Below, piece after piece: positions 10,840 to 22,929 of a stretch of DNA of 64,000 nucleotides. The number at the start of each line of letters is the position of its first letter. The first letter of the stretch is position 1. The stretch is from Ornithodoros turicata. Lineage: Eukaryota; Arthropoda; Arachnida; Ixodida; Argasidae. Location of the stretch: positions 98,580,668-98,644,667 of the forward strand of contig NC_088203.1 in the NCBI RefSeq assembly GCF_037126465.1. Reading direction: 5' to 3'. A program made the position numbers and the translations under genes. The notes beneath the pieces are model-generated. The model ran no database searches and was not told where the DNA came from. It was given only the letters and a program-made list of their open reading frames with translations.

Positions 10840-11418
10840 TTTTAGCTGTTACATGATACGCAGATATACTCGCTTCTTTCGGCTCACTTTTAAAACCAGA
10901 CAAAATCCGTACCTTGCAAAAAAAAAAAAAAATACTGACAGATATGGTGCAAGTTACGGTGGCTGCTTATTTGAGCTCGCCTGTCGCGCTACATGCATGG
11001 TTCGCCCTGTCGATTGTGGTCCGCTGCAAGATCCTCCTCAGTACGTACACTTCCTATGAAAGCCCGTAATGCCGCTATTCACCTCCACATGCACCTGCAA
11101 TACCGTCTCGGCTGCTGCTACGCGACGAGAAGGCGGTACGCGCGCGGCACAACTATCCGCGTACCATAACATGTGACACTTTTTCTCTGAGGCGCGTGAC
11201 ACCAACGTCACAGCCAACGTGACTCCCCGAAATGATCAAGCTGCATCGCGCTCCATTTTCTCGTTTCTTCGCTGCTTCTCGCGCCAAGGAAGAGAAGGGT
11301 TTTCGGCGATGCGACGTACGGGACAGGATCTTCACGAAATTCAATCCTTAACAGTTGTTGCTGTGATAGAAAGAAAAGACAGATACTGATAAAGAGAAAA
11401 AGGAATGAACACACAGTA
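10840..11418. other. unassigned spacer
   Basis: Includes an A14 run near 10918-10931. No recognised gene. Confidence 0.4.
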
Positions 11419-11420
11419 TA

Positions 11421-12338
11421 CAGGGTGTCTATTTTTTTTTTTTCGATTGAGATTTTTCATTTAAAAAACTATAGGGGCTGTAGACATGCTGTTTTCACTT
11501 CTATCATCTCTGGGCCGGCGGACGTTCTTCGCCATATGTTGCTCAACCGTCAAATGACTAATTACCAAAAAATCGTGAATAAAGTTTTTAATTATAAAGG
11601 CTACGAAGTTGTCCCAATAAGAACATCTGTTCCTTTCGGTGACCTGATATCATAGCCGTTTTCAGAACAAAAATCCGTTCAGTAGATCGTCCGCAAAAGA
11701 ATCGTGAAGGAACACCATTTTTTCTTTATTTTGTGCATTGCGCATCTTCGGAGACGCGTCTTTCCTTCACCCTCAGTGTGAGAGGGTGAAAGAGCACACT
11801 GTCGCCTCTTGCGTCCTGGAAAAAGATTAAGAGAAAACAGAAAATGCAACCAAAGATAAGGGCAGTTCCGATAGCGTCACCCGATACATGTATTTTTGTC
11901 TTGTTTCCGCAAGTGAAAGCCCATCTTCAACGAATGAGGCGGCACTGTGGCGGCATCTTGGACGCATGAGGCTCCTTCACCCTCTCACATTGGTGGTGGA
12001 GGAAAGACGCGTCTCCGAAGATGTGCAATGAACAAAATAAAGAAAGAAATGGTGTCCCTACACAATTTTTTTGCGGACGATCTATCGAACGGATTTTTGT
12101 TCTGAAAACGGCAACGATATCAGGTCACCGTAAGTAGCAGATGTTCTCATTGGGATAACTTCGTAGCTTTGATTATTAAAAGTTGATTAACGATTTTTTG
12201 GTAGTTAGTCATTTGACAGTTGAGCAACATATGGCCAAGAACGTCCGCCGGCCCAGAGATGATAGAAGTGAAAACAGCATGCCTATAGCCATTATAGTTT
12301 TCTTTATGAAAAATCTGTATAAAAAAAAAGACACCCTG
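11421..12338. mobile_element. long foldback DNA element with CAGGGTGTC ends (918 bp)
   Basis: The ends CAGGGTGTC and GACACCCTG are flanked by TA on both sides (11419-11420 and 12339-12340), as for Tc1/mariner-type or related TA-inserting elements. About 350 bp at each end are reverse complements, for example GCCGGCGGACGTTCTT near 11515 against the mirrored word near 12245, and AGACGCGTCT near 11752 and 12007. Only about 220 bp in the middle is single-copy. No transposase ORF is visible. The interior does not match the other two CAGGGTG foldbacks. Confidence 0.8.
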
Positions 12339-12340
12339 TA

Positions 12341-14736
12341 TAGTGTCGTATCTCTGCATCCATAACCTTCGAATGAGTTGCAGGAATCCGGCATCGTGGC
12401 ATAACATGTTGGCGGTGTACAACAGTACACTTTGAATGTGCCCAATGATAGACAACTACGTTTCTGTCTGTTGAAGATGCTGGGTCGCCATTCTTCATTA
12501 AGCAGCAAACTTCTCTTGAGAAAAACCATCCCTTGCAGTCTAACAGCTATCCCGGCACATGCCTTCGCTTCGTATTTCAAGCCGTGTCCTGCATTCATTT
12601 GTGACTTTCTCAGTATTTGTCTGCCACATATGGTTGACCGGATTTAGATTCTGCCAATTGCCTAACTAACTTCTCTCTCCCTCTTTTTCTTTTTTTTTTG
12701 CCTGTCGCATAATGAACGGGACTGACATTCTCTCGAATGTCTTGTCTTGTTGTATTGTCTTGTCTTGTTAGACTGTACAAGCGTCGCCATGATAGTTGGC
12801 ATGAAAACATGGCGTGCTATGAATATGCCTTAACAAGTTTTCGTGTGGTTTTTTTAGGTGTATCACGGGCTGTATGCTTCCACAGCAGCAGGCTATACCA
12901 TTCAAAACAAAGTTTATCCTGCTATATCCTCACAAAAAGTCAGCTACGCCCACGTCGTGTTAATTTGTCACAATTGCTTCGCCGTCTCTCATCATGTCGT
13001 CTCTCGCCGCCAGGAGCGACGCGTACATGAAAATGGTCTATTGTGCAAATGTATTGTCTAATTATGCATCTGAAGAAGTCATGTAATAATAATAAACTTT
13101 CTACGAATTATGCGTCTTCGCGGTCCATAACGGATTTTAAAAAGGCGAACGAGAGAAAAAGAGACAACATGCAACCATGCAACGCGCTCAACATGCCACG
13201 CGTAAGGCTCATGTAGCATTCTTGAGCCCCAGGTGATGCCACTGTTGTAATTGTCATCTGCATACAAAGCGTCTGTGTTAACCACCATGGAAGATATGTA
13301 ATTAGTCGAGCACCTTTCCACTTTGTATCTTCCTCCGCGCTCCACGGCAGGCAGCCCGACTGTTCCATTCTACTAGCTTCATAAGACTAGCTGTCAGTGA
13401 GCGCAAGCACAACACGCACGGTCAGCCCTTTCGCACGTAGCTCATTAAGAGAGATACTCAGAGGATCAGAGCAAACGCTCTTGCTCTGCACAATAAACGA
13501 ACAGAGCACTTTGTTTTTGCTGCTTAGTGCCTTAAAGCCGTTCTCCTAGACACCACGAAGGCTCTCGAGAGGTATGAGTACGTTTATTGTCTGTTGTAAC
13601 TACTAATATTGTCTTCGACTGGTCGCCCCATTGCTCCGAGCCGGCAGTCCAGACCGGATCAAACTCAGCTCCGAGCCGGGGGAATCGTGCACGAGCCGAA
13701 CGCGGCAGGTTCGAGCAGAGGAGAGGAGGTGGAATGTTAACCCACGTGACTTGTGGTGTTTCCCTCGAAATCAAATCAACGACGACGCAAAACGCAGAAC
13801 ATGGCATGCACGGCGGAAGGGAACCACAACTCAGCGGAAGCTGCCGCGGTCACGTGACCGGAACTCAACCAGATTTGGCGACCGCTCCGACGGCGTTGGT
13901 GAGAGCACTCTAGAACGTTCCGAGTTGGAGGAAAGAGCTCCGAATGAACCAGTCGAATGCAGTGAGAGTGATCTGTTTCGACCGGTCGGAGATGAAACGT
14001 CGCTTCAGAGCGCTGTCGGAAGCAACCAGTCGAAGACACCATATGACCCTCTCATGCTGAAATGGACCAAGAAATTTCGCAAACGTGGATCTTATGGAAG
14101 TCAAAGCCGCATGCCGATGTGTCCACAACCATATTTTAGTGTTTTATGGTCATGCGTAGATCGTGAATAAATGCGCACTAAAAGCTTCCGAAATAATGCA
14201 TGCACTATGCACTGAAAATCTTCGAAACATGCAGTATAAATGCTGAATATATGTTCCTGGTACGGAAGTAATGCATCGAATGCCTATTTATAAAAAAAAG
14301 AGCATTTTATTACAGATCACACGATAGAATAAGGCCGCTTTCGTTCTGCAGCACACAACAAAGTGTACATGCGCTGCAGATATAAATCATGGAGCTGTAA
14401 GGCTTTGTGGATTAAATTGCGAACGCCGCCTGTGTTCGTAAAGGCTAGTTTAGAGTCCGACGTAGTCTTCGCCCATCGCCTCCCGCGTTCGGCACTAACA
14501 GCCAGCGTTCGCAACGAAATGCTTCCTCAACCTATACCGGGATCATAGTCTGACGCGATTCGGCGCAGCGGAATGAAAACCCTTCCGGAGATTTTCGCAT
14601 TTCGCAGTGGGAAAGCAGTCATATCTTGCACCTGTACCCGCGTGCTGGAATCCGACTAAACACAATCCGCGTTCCCGTCGTTGGCACTGTTAAGTTTGTA
14701 CTACCGTAATACGGTTGGTGCCCCCAAATATGGACA
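12341..14736. other. gene-poor stretch with one long unrecognised ORF
   Basis: The longest frame, 13631-14170 (+), has 179 codons, is rich in Arg/Ser/Glu and shows no domain I know; two other frames overlap it. An LTR-like word (CACAATAAACGAACAG) lies at about 13489-13504 but no matching second LTR is seen. CTTGT simple repeats occur at 12738-12768. No function is assigned. Confidence 0.4.
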
Positions 14737-14901
14737 CTAAATTGAGCAAGAAAGTCGCACGACTTTCCAGCTGTTCTTCTTCTGTTTGTCTCTATAGTCC
14801 ATCCGTCGTGTATTATATAGGCCCGGATGTTCCTTAACGCTTTCGATCAAGAGCTCAATGGGCGACACCATGTTGAGATACGCGATTCCACCGGAGCCCA
14901 T
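14737..14901 (-). CDS. candidate MADF-domain exon (N-terminal part of a MADF protein)
   Basis: On the minus strand an ATG at 14901-14899 opens a 54-codon frame to a stop at 14737; a second in-frame ATG with a better context (CAACATGG) lies at 14871. Residues from about 14 read LLIESVKEHPGLYN, a short gap, then MDYRDKQKKNSWKVV. This is the start of a MADF domain: the hydrophobic LIE-x-V helix, the HP-x-LY turn, the DY-x-D-x-x-K-K-x-x-W block. MADF is a Myb/SANT-like DNA-binding domain of about 80-90 residues found in arthropod transcription factors and in proteins associated with PIF/Harbinger transposons. Only its first third is here, so the remainder would be in another exon or is lost. The 3' edge has no strong splice donor, which favours a fragment. 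The next 230 bases upstream are CpG-rich. Confidence 0.55.
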   Translation of the reverse strand: MGSGGIAYLNMVSPIELLIESVKEHPGLYNTRRMDYRDKQKKNSWKVVRLSCSI

Positions 14902-15110
14902 GCTGTGCACAGCTCGCTGGCGACCGCCAGATGTACAGCATTGTTCTGTTCCCGGGACGGCGGCTGACGTAGTCGTGTACTGCCGCGTCGCGGCGCTTCG
15001 TCGACCGTCGGCGAACTGTGAGCTCCCCGGCGGCGGCTGCTCGCGATGCGCGGCGGTCGCGTCGTTGCGCCCCGCTCCGTATACTCTAAACCAGCCTCTA
15101 CGGTAAAGTG
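14902..15110 (-). promoter_or_regulatory. CpG-rich stretch upstream of the MADF exon
   Basis: This block is clearly richer in G, C and CpG than the surrounding DNA (words such as CGTCGCGGCGCTTCG and GGCGAACTGTGAG). It lies immediately upstream of the minus-strand ATG. It could be a promoter or 5' UTR, or GC-rich coding sequence of the neighbouring retroelement. No canonical TATA box is evident. Confidence 0.3.
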
Positions 15111-15167
15111 ACGAAGGGGGCTAGCGATGAATAGCACGGAGACGAAGAGAGACATGATACGGAGTCC

Positions 15168-16146
15168 TCTCACTGAATGTCGCAGAGGACCGAAAGGTGA
15201 TGCCCGTGACAGCAAGTACAAGATAAACGTGCAGCTGAGCGAGAGAGTCTTGACAAGTGACCGAGTTTTCCGCAATAGAAACATCTCCCGGCGCGAGAGG
15301 TGCGGATATTCTTGTCGGCAGGCGACATGGGAACCGTGCACGATGAGAGCGGATGGTCCAAAGACGAACACAAGGGACAGGCGGAGAACAGACGAGAAGC
15401 TGAACGCTGACGATGGTCTATAGCTTGCACAGGAGTCTGGCTTGTGGCGGCTAAGGCAGAAGCTGTGGGAGGCGCGGCCGTGGAGGGCCAATGGAGTCGC
15501 AGGATCTTCTGGGGCGACGACAGGAAGGTGGCTCCGGTATACGATTTAGCGAGAAGACTTTCCGCGTCTCAATTTGCACTTTGACGCTTTGCAAGATCCA
15601 CTGAAGCAGCATAATTGTCTCCACTGATTTGAATGCCATCAATAGCGGGTTTAGCGAGCCTCGTCAGTAAGGGTAGTGTACTTGAAATTCTGAACGGGAG
15701 CTAAAGACGTGTTTCAGTGGATCGGGACGTCAAAGCGCTCCCAAAAGCGCTGCCAGTCCTGGATCGTACCAGAACATTGGGTACTGTGCTTGGGAAGAAC
15801 AACAGACTTCGGGATTTCGCTGAGGGGGCTGGTTCTACTGAAGCCTTAGCGTCCGACGTGCGCGTGAGATGGCTTCCTCGAGATTTTTTTCATACTGGAA
15901 GATACCGTCGAGTTCGGTTGCCAACACATCTGCAGCCGTCAGTTTTGAAATTTGTCGGTCAAGATCATAGAGAGGTTGGCGCTTAGTTGTAAGGTACTCC
16001 AACGTAGCTTCGGCGTCAGCGTATGAGGGATTTGTCTGGGTGAGCGGCTCACTGAGCTGACCCATGGTCTTCGTCAGAAATGAGCATGGCCAACCTCTCT
16101 TCACCTCATAAACAAACAAGCAAACAAACAAATGAGCGAAGGCCAC
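15168..16146 (-). pseudogene. BEL/Pao gag remnant with zinc knuckles
   Basis: Three frames carry successive parts of one gag. The frame 16146-15835 gives an N-terminal helical region (YLTTKRQPLYDLDRQI, NLEEAISRARRTL). The next segment, with an in-frame stop, contains DWQRFWERFDVPIH and APVQNFKY, the conserved BEL gag core. The frame from 15430 gives two or more zinc-knuckle-like groups: CPLCSSLDHPLSSC, then CFYCGKLGH, then CTCCHGHHLSVLC, as in BEL/Pao gag, which ends in several such C/H clusters. Gag binds element RNA and forms cytoplasmic particles. The frame changes and stops mean no intact product. Described only as a relic. Confidence 0.75.
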
Positions 16147-16210
16147 CCTGTGTCCGCTTCAGACGTTCCACTAGTCGACGAAGTCTTTCGATGGACTCCG
16201 GTTACGAAGA

Positions 16211-16234
16211 GGGGGGGGGGGGGGGGGGGGGGGG
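16211..16234. repeat. G24 homopolymer
   Basis: Twenty-four consecutive G on the plus strand, in the leader of the BEL/Pao relic. It is C24 in the sense of the element. It is likely length-variable and prone to assembly error. Confidence 0.95.
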
Positions 16235-16387
16235 TTCCCCTGTTTTGGCACCAAAGTGAAGGGACAAGAGACCAGAGACACCGAAGACCACCGGTCATCC
16301 AAGGGTATAAAGGTATTTAATCCCAAAAACCGAAGCAAAAAACAGAACGAGCGCCCCGCCTATGGCGTGCTTCTCGGCCGAAAAATG

Positions 16388-16747
16388 CCTCATGCTTTCC
16401 TTTTAAAGTCATCTTCTGTGATTCATCTCATCATTCTTTCACCGTTTGTTAGTCATCTTTTTTTGTCATCTTTGTCTTTAATCTACCTCATCCTTCTGTC
16501 ATCATTTGTTAGTTTTTCGTTATTTCCTAATTCCCCCTTTTTCTTTTTCTTTATTTCTTATTTCTTAATTTTCTTTATTTATTTATTTCTTATTCCTTCC
16601 TATTTCTTTCTTTCTTTAATTCTTATATTTTCTTTTTATTATTATTTCTTATTTCTGGAATAGCGCCGACGTCCAGTTTGGCTGACCTTTCCCCGTTTTT
16701 TTTTTTCCTTTTCGTCTAATAAATACATCCCCCCCCCAAAAAAAAAA
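16388..16747 (+). mobile_element. LINE 3' end with poly(A) tail, inserted into the BEL/Pao LTR
   Basis: From CCTCATGCTTTCC to CTAATAAATACATCC it is nearly identical to the 3' UTR of the LINE at 8358-8697, including the T-rich middle and GCTGACCTTTCC. It ends in a C run followed by an A tract. AAAAATGC stands at about 16380-16387 before it and at about 16748-16755 after the A run, a plausible target duplication although partly masked by the A tract. It is a severely 5'-truncated retrotransposition product, and being inside the relic it is younger than it. Confidence 0.85.
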
Positions 16748-16755
16748 AAAAAAAT

Positions 16756-19700
16756 GCGTCGTCGTCATTCACTTGGAACAACTACTTCGCAGTTACCAGT
16801 TATTGCTAGCACCAACAAGATATCTAGTTTCATGTTTTTACTTTAAAGTACTTTCTTCAGAAATATGCGTCGCTGTATGAAAACGCATCGCTACGCAGAA
16901 ACAGCGTTGGTATGCACTTTTCCTTTCACAAAGGGGGTCTTAAAGTATACATGTATATGCATCAGCAGCTACAACGCGCCCATTACGAATTCTTAAATAG
17001 TGTGCACCCATAAGGCCAAATTTGGAATAGGCTTCTCCAATCTTGGTCCCCTGCCGCGATTACATTCCAGGAGTAATCGATATCCGAGCAATCTTGGAGA
17101 ACGCCGTACACAACGAGAATTGAACGAGGCAGAACACAATGAGTTGTATGAACTGGAGAACACGATTGGATCTTCATCGATTGCTCCTTTAGGGCATTGT
17201 TTCTCTGGCGAAAAAGCATGCCAAAGTTCCTCCTTGATTTTCTTCTCTGCAGGTCGCTTCCTAATTCCTATTGTAAAAGCACTCCAGAAGGATGTGTTTT
17301 CTACCGCAGAATTCATTTCCCGATGCACCCTTGATATTTTGCCCCCACTAACCACGCTAAACAGGGGGGTCACGTTACTATCCTCTTATGTGTTAAAGGG
17401 GCGGTCGCATCCGTTGCAGTCGATATCGAAACTATGTTGTCATTATATTCCTCATTGACCACTGACCACGGTATCGAAATAGTGGTGCAGTTTGGCCGTT
17501 ACACGATGAAATACATGACAAGAGCAGACACCGGATGCTGAAAGTATGCCGGACTTCTCTCTCTGGAAAACGGCGAAAACGTCATTCCCTACACGACTAA
17601 TCAGAGCACGTCCCCGAAAAAAAAGGAATGCCGCGGTGGTGCGGGCGCCTGGAGGGCTCGTTTCTCCTCTGAGTGTGGCCCTCTCGCTCCTCCTGTGGAA
17701 GAGTGACGTCACGCCGATGTCGTTGTCGCTGGAGCCTCCGCAGTTGATCTTTAAAATTTGTTTATTTAATATCTCAGCGCTTTCCGTCTCGTCCGCACGC
17801 GTAACTCCAATTTCAACTATAGTGGTATAAGTTTCATAGATGGGTTACCAGATGCGACCGTCGTTTTAACTGAGGCTATGACCGGCAGTCGTTCTAAGTG
17901 TTATGTATATGTCATGTGACCACGTTACGCCGTCCACTTAGCTTGAAACCGAAACTTCCTTCGCCGATCTTGACAATTTACTATAGCTGAGAAAAAAAAA
18001 TAACGAAATAAGCACGAAATATTCTAGGATACACTGATTTTAGATATATAGTTTCCGGTGTCTACTGAGATTAGAGTAACTTTGTTTTAGAGCTTTTTCT
18101 TTTGTTTCTACGATATTAGAGCGCTCTCTTGTGGTGTATTTATTTTGTGAACGATCAAAAAGGTGAATAAAGTAGGGAATGCGATTTTTCTTTCTTTTTT
18201 TGGCATCTTCCCAACGGTGGAGAAAAGTTTCTGAGGCCCAAACAGAAAGTCCAAGCTCTTTAAGCCCAAGCAATCACTGAAATCTACCACCCAAGAAACA
18301 GAAACGCCAGCCGGTTATTTTTGCAATTGTTAATACACCGCAATCATGTGCCGCGAACGAGTTCGAGTGAAAGGAGGTGACATACGGAAGGGTGAAAGCT
18401 GAAAGATTATTTTCTAATGCCCAGTATGAAATCCAAACCATGACGACAACCTGGCTTCATCTCTACGCTTCATGAATGTAACAAAGACACTTCCCTGAAA
18501 AGTGAGACACCAGTGGGACACTCATGTACATGTTTACCCAATACGCGCACAAGACACACAATATATAACAACATTACCATGCTCCCACAGTCGGTCGACA
18601 ACACAGCGCCCTGTTTGTCCCATATGCTCGTAATATGCAACGACATGACATATGTGATACACGACGACCCTTACTGCCACAATGAAATAAGTGGCCGTCT
18701 CTGTGCATACCCATAACCCAAGAAACAGACTTTTGCGCAAGGCGCAGTGACGAGCGCTCATTTGTTTGGGACCGTATGCGCGCTTGGGTACTCTAATCTA
18801 ATACTGCTGTGCTGTTGCACGTGATCTATATTTCTTCGCATGCTTGACACCTCAAACCAGTTCCTAGCGGCTTCATGAGAAAGGACACTTTTATGTGTTT
18901 TCGACCCTGTAGATAACCTTGAGCCGAAGATGCTGCCTTTCCAAAAATGTTCTATTGAACAAGAATGAAGGAAAATACTATAAAACGGTCGAAGTCGGCT
19001 TTATTAAAAGCAGGTCCAGATTATGGCAAACATATTTTAGTTAATTATTGATTGAGGCTACCGTGTTGTCGCTGTGTGGTGTTGCTATCGTGCTCCTGAT
19101 ACACGCGAAAATTAAACACCTTAATTGTGTGTGAAATTGGCAGTTCAGAAATCCCTTTATAGTAAACCTGTTTCCTGATATAGAATCATTCTTCTCGTTA
19201 TGAAGACAGGAGTGACAATGTTGTACTAGTTTCCGCGCCCACGTTCACATAGCTAGGTTATATCTTTGCGGCGAGCATACTCATTTACTACATGTCAATG
19301 CCAGTTCCAGCATCTCGATTATAAAAGCCACAAAGTTTCAGTAATCGAAACGACCCTGTGAAGCTTGAAAGTCCTCGGGCTCTGCGAAGATGCCTGCAAA
19401 AACGTGCCGCCTCACTTCTTTTCTTTGTGAACGCGTGAACTTTTTTTTCTCCATAAAGAACGCGTAAATTGCTAACCTTCTTGAATTATACGGGTGGCCC
19501 TTTTAAAATGAATTGTATATCTTGATAGTGCTGTTATCTCACGGTATCAAAATGCGAAACGATAAAAACATTGAAACTACTGTTTATTATCTTATACAAG
19601 CTTTTCATGCAGTGTTCCGCATTTCACTAAGTGTACGCAGACGCAGTACGCAGGTAAGTCAGGCCACTGCATCTTACCACTGCATCACGTATCTTAAATA

Positions 19701-20238
19701 CGTTTTTATAGTATCCTGTACACGTCTGAGCCTTAGCCGTGTCTTTCTATTTACCCCAAATTAGACGTAGTTTAACAAAGGTAGTTCTCTACTGAGAGTC
19801 CAAAGTGCACTTGCTTTTCTTCATTCCGCCGTTCGCACAGAGTTCAGCGACCAGACAAGATGATGGAGCGCCAGATAGGAAAAAGTCCTAAAGTACTTTA
19901 GTCTCCAGCACATGAAGTAATTCAATATGTAGTAACTAGAGAGTAAGTGCCGAGGATTCTCAGCCAGGGCTTAACCTTGTCTGATACAACTAGAGAGACG
20001 AATAATATATGAACGTGGCAAATCTGTGTGGTGAGAGGACGCCGCAAGTCCCTCGTCGCTTCACCTCATTACATCTTTATGCAACGAAAAAGGGCTCGCA
20101 GTTGGGCATTCGACAGATGGAGAGGAGACTCTGATGAAGGTAATGCGTTATCGTGTCGGGAAAGTGTCCGTTGAAATAAAGATACGGTAATATGACAGCC
20201 GCAGTAGGTATAGGTAATACGATGGCGTTTGATGTCCA
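16756..20238. other. long gene-poor stretch
   Basis: No recognised gene, RNA or element. The largest overlapping frames (17000-17458 on plus, 16993-17373 on minus) are antisense to each other and neither has a known motif. GA- and T-rich tracts are scattered. The words TTTAAAGTACTTT and CCTAAAGTACTTTAG occur here but define no repeat. Confidence 0.45.
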
Positions 20239-20558
20239 CGCTCTAAGGGGGAAAATAAAGTAGAATTTTCTACCCCATTCGGTAAAGCTGTACCGCAACC
20301 ACATTTCTACTCAAAGCAATTTTACGTTCTGGGTATAACTGCAGAGTAGAAGCTGTCGTTCTACCATTTGGGTAGGTATTTCTACACTTTTCTTTTTTCT
20401 TAGAGCAAACGTGAGAGAGAGGAGCAAAGGAAAGGGACGTCGACGCTTGTAGCCGCGGTGCAGAAGGCGCGCGTGGACTGGCCCGAAATAGTAGAAGTAC
20501 CTACTTTCGTTCTACCAGCTTGGGTAGGAAATTCTACCTTTTTTTTTTTCTGAGAGTG
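20239..20558. mobile_element. MITE with imperfect terminal inverted repeats (about 320 bp)
   Basis: The left end (GCTCTAAGGGGGAAAA, then GTAGAATTTTCTACCCC) is the approximate inverse of the right end (CTACCAGCTTGGGTAGG, AATTCTACC, T run, CTGAGAGTG). The TCTACC/GGTAGA word recurs several more times internally (about 20361-20383 and 20511-20536). No ORF. Boundaries are good to a few bases and no target duplication was resolved. Confidence 0.55.
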
Positions 20559-20614
20559 CATAATCTTATTGCGATGATTTCGTACGTATACCTACCACAG
20601 GCGGGCATCTTCCT

Positions 20615-20800
20615 TGATTGATTGATTATTTAAAAGAAAACCAGGGAGAAACTGAACTTGTCTCCTGGCTAGTTCTGCTACTCCCAAAACAAAACAACAA
20701 CCTACAAACAACCAAAAACAAACAAAGTACATTCCCCATCCCCAACAATTAGTGTGTTAGTACACTAGGTGCAAGTGAATAAATATCACTAGAACATGCA
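20615..20800 (-). mobile_element. LINE 3' tail fragment with CAATCAAT end
   Basis: On the minus strand GGGAGTAGCAGAACTAGCC is followed by AGGAGACAAGTTCAG, CCTGGTTTTC and an AATCAATCAATCAA terminus. The order matches the tails at 9335 and 33770. The upstream part is low-complexity CAAAACAACA and may be 3' UTR. The 5' boundary is uncertain. Confidence 0.5.
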
Positions 20801-22929
20801 GAGAAACAGATACACACTAATGCAAAGATACACACTACAAATACACACTACAAAGATACACAGTGATACGAGGCACTCGCACAAAATCCTAAAATATGAG
20901 TTCCATGCCGCAGCTCACAAGGAAGTTCTCAAGTCCCGCAAAGGCAGTGTCTCGCTTTCTTGGGTCCCACAGTCTTGGGTCTTGGGTCCAGTGTCTGAAG
21001 CTGGGCATCTTCCTTGTTTTTTAATAGTCCATTGGTTTTTCCAAGATGTAACCACTGCGATAACATACTCAACACAGCAATGTGCTCCATGTGAAATTGA
21101 TCTCGTATTACAGATTACTTGTTCATTTAAATTTAACACGCCCGAAGATGTGAGGGCCTCCCTCACAGCTATAGCTAAATGGAGTTCTGCAGTTGGTGAG
21201 CATGAATGGCCACCCACGTATGTCGTGAGCTCCTGGAGCAGCTGCCATACGATTTGATTATTTCGTACGCTTGAACCTCTCGAGACTTGCTCTGCTTCTT
21301 CTCTAGTTAAACGCCTTTGTCATAGAACACGAACGCAAACAGTTTCGTCTCACCATTGAAGACGAGAAACTAAAAACGTGTCTTCAACCCTTTCCGCATG
21401 AAGCAAAAATCACGGCAGCTCTCAATCTCCCACAGTAAAAATAATCCTCGTTCGGCCCTTCAAGAACGCCCTTGTTAGGACTGAGAACCAGCAGAGAAAA
21501 GGTGAAAGAGCACGAAAAACATTTTTCGAAAGATTGATTGAGGCTGCCTTCGCTTCATTTACTGCACACAGCTCGCTGCCGTAAGAGCCGTTCACTAACT
21601 ACTGTTTTTGGGCGATATGCTCTTCGCTAAAAATAGCATACCTTCTGCTACACGCTTAATGAGCGTACACAACCACGCACACATAGTAAGCTAAAACATA
21701 AGCTTTCGAAAGCATTTGCAGTTTTATGGGCTCTCTGCTCAATCGTAACTGAGTTTATTGTCTCGGAAAATTCAATATACTTTCCATCGATAAAGGGCAA
21801 GGGGACGTTCTTTCCTTCTTATTTTTCTTCTTCTTCTTTTTTTTTTTTTTTTTCTAGACGGAGGGCTGCACTGTCAAGCGCGATATTTCATCGTTCAATC
21901 GCGTTAGTGAGTTTTATTCCTTTCAAATACTGCTTTTCTTTTGTTGCGTTGTCATGACTTCACGTTGCGCGACATTGTTCTGTTACTGTGCGCGTGGGAG
22001 GTACGTTTCAAGCCTCGGGGGCGACCTACGTTTGAGCCAGCTGTGGGGCGACTTCTAGAAAGGGTCTCCTTGCGTCCAACAGGGAGGAAAGAGTCAAAAG
22101 CAGGAAAGAGCCGTTAGTGTTGTCAAAATAATTTGTCCGGGCTCTGAAGGAGCCTTTGTCCAGTGGTCCAAAGTTTAATGTTCATAAGAGGCCGATAAGG
22201 GTGGCCCAACTGTATCTCCACCGTGTTGCGCCGGGAGAGAGAGGCAGGTCCAACGCCATGTCGAATGGTATCCGATTGCTGAGTGACGCTGCTGAGCGAA
22301 AAAAAAAAAAAGGCACGTCAGGAAAGGAGCGGGAGTGGAAAACGTTTCAAGGAGCTCAAAGAAACGGACTGCATCATTGTGGAAGCGGACGAAGGATGTA
22401 TGTTTGTGGTGCTTTACATTGAGGCGTATGAACCCACAAGAAAGGTGGCGATCGAAAAGAATTTCGGAAAGTTGAAGCTTCGAGAAGTGAGAGCTCTTGG
22501 GGACGCGCTTGCAATGTGGCTGACAACAATCATTCCACATTGATGGAGCCAACCTCTCCAGTTTACTTTTTCCCCCACCCCATATTCAGCAACAATAAAT
22601 CAATCACTAGAAGCGTCAGTTCCATATAAGTTTTGGATCTGAAAGATATTACTGTGTTCCTGATCCAGGTTGTACTGTACATGCATATTTCGCGTGGAAC
22701 GTAGTTCCTGCGTCATTAGGGAGTTTTAGGGAATCGTAAGCGTCCACCAATTCCGACTCCGCATCGCTGTCAGTCAATCAGGTGTCATTAGTGTGATGTC
22801 ACCCACTGCAACGAAATCCGACAATTGGATTATCGTGTTTTCGGAAACGTTATCGTGAAACTTCTACGTTCTCCCAAAGCTCTGTTGCTGGGCAGGTAAA
22901 TAAAGGACGTTTCTTTTTTAGTTCCGTGT
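20801..22929. other. gene-poor stretch with an unrecognised short ORF
   Basis: ACACACTA-type short repeats at 20811-20865. A T20-type run at 21835-21854 is followed by CTAG. The frame 22283-22543 (+) reads like protein (KETDCIIVEADEGCMF, GKLKLREVRALGDAL) and is followed by AATAAA at about 22594, but I cannot place it and it starts in an A12 run. It could be a terminal exon or a transposon end. Confidence 0.35.

Larger units (their letters stand above)
15168..16387 (-). mobile_element. decayed BEL/Pao LTR retrotransposon: primer-binding region and gag
   Basis: Read on the minus strand, the order is partial LTR (16387 to about 16255), a primer-binding-like TTGGTGCCAAAACAGG (16239-16254), a G-run-containing leader and then gag remnants down to about 15168. 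TTGGTGCC-x-AAAC is typical of the region after the 5' LTR in BEL/Pao elements. No pol genes or 3' LTR are recognised beyond gag. The LTR is interrupted at 16388 by a LINE 3' end. Multiple frame breaks show it is inactive. Confidence 0.7.

Noticed and set aside
13460..13560. LTR end with CACAATAAACGAAC
   Set aside because: No second LTR, primer-binding site or coding region next to it.
13631..14170. 179-codon ORF as a host gene
   Set aside because: No recognisable domain and two overlapping open frames in the same stretch. No splice or polyadenylation evidence.
16993..17458. Pair of long antisense ORFs as a gene
   Set aside because: Both strands are open over the same bases and no motif favours either.
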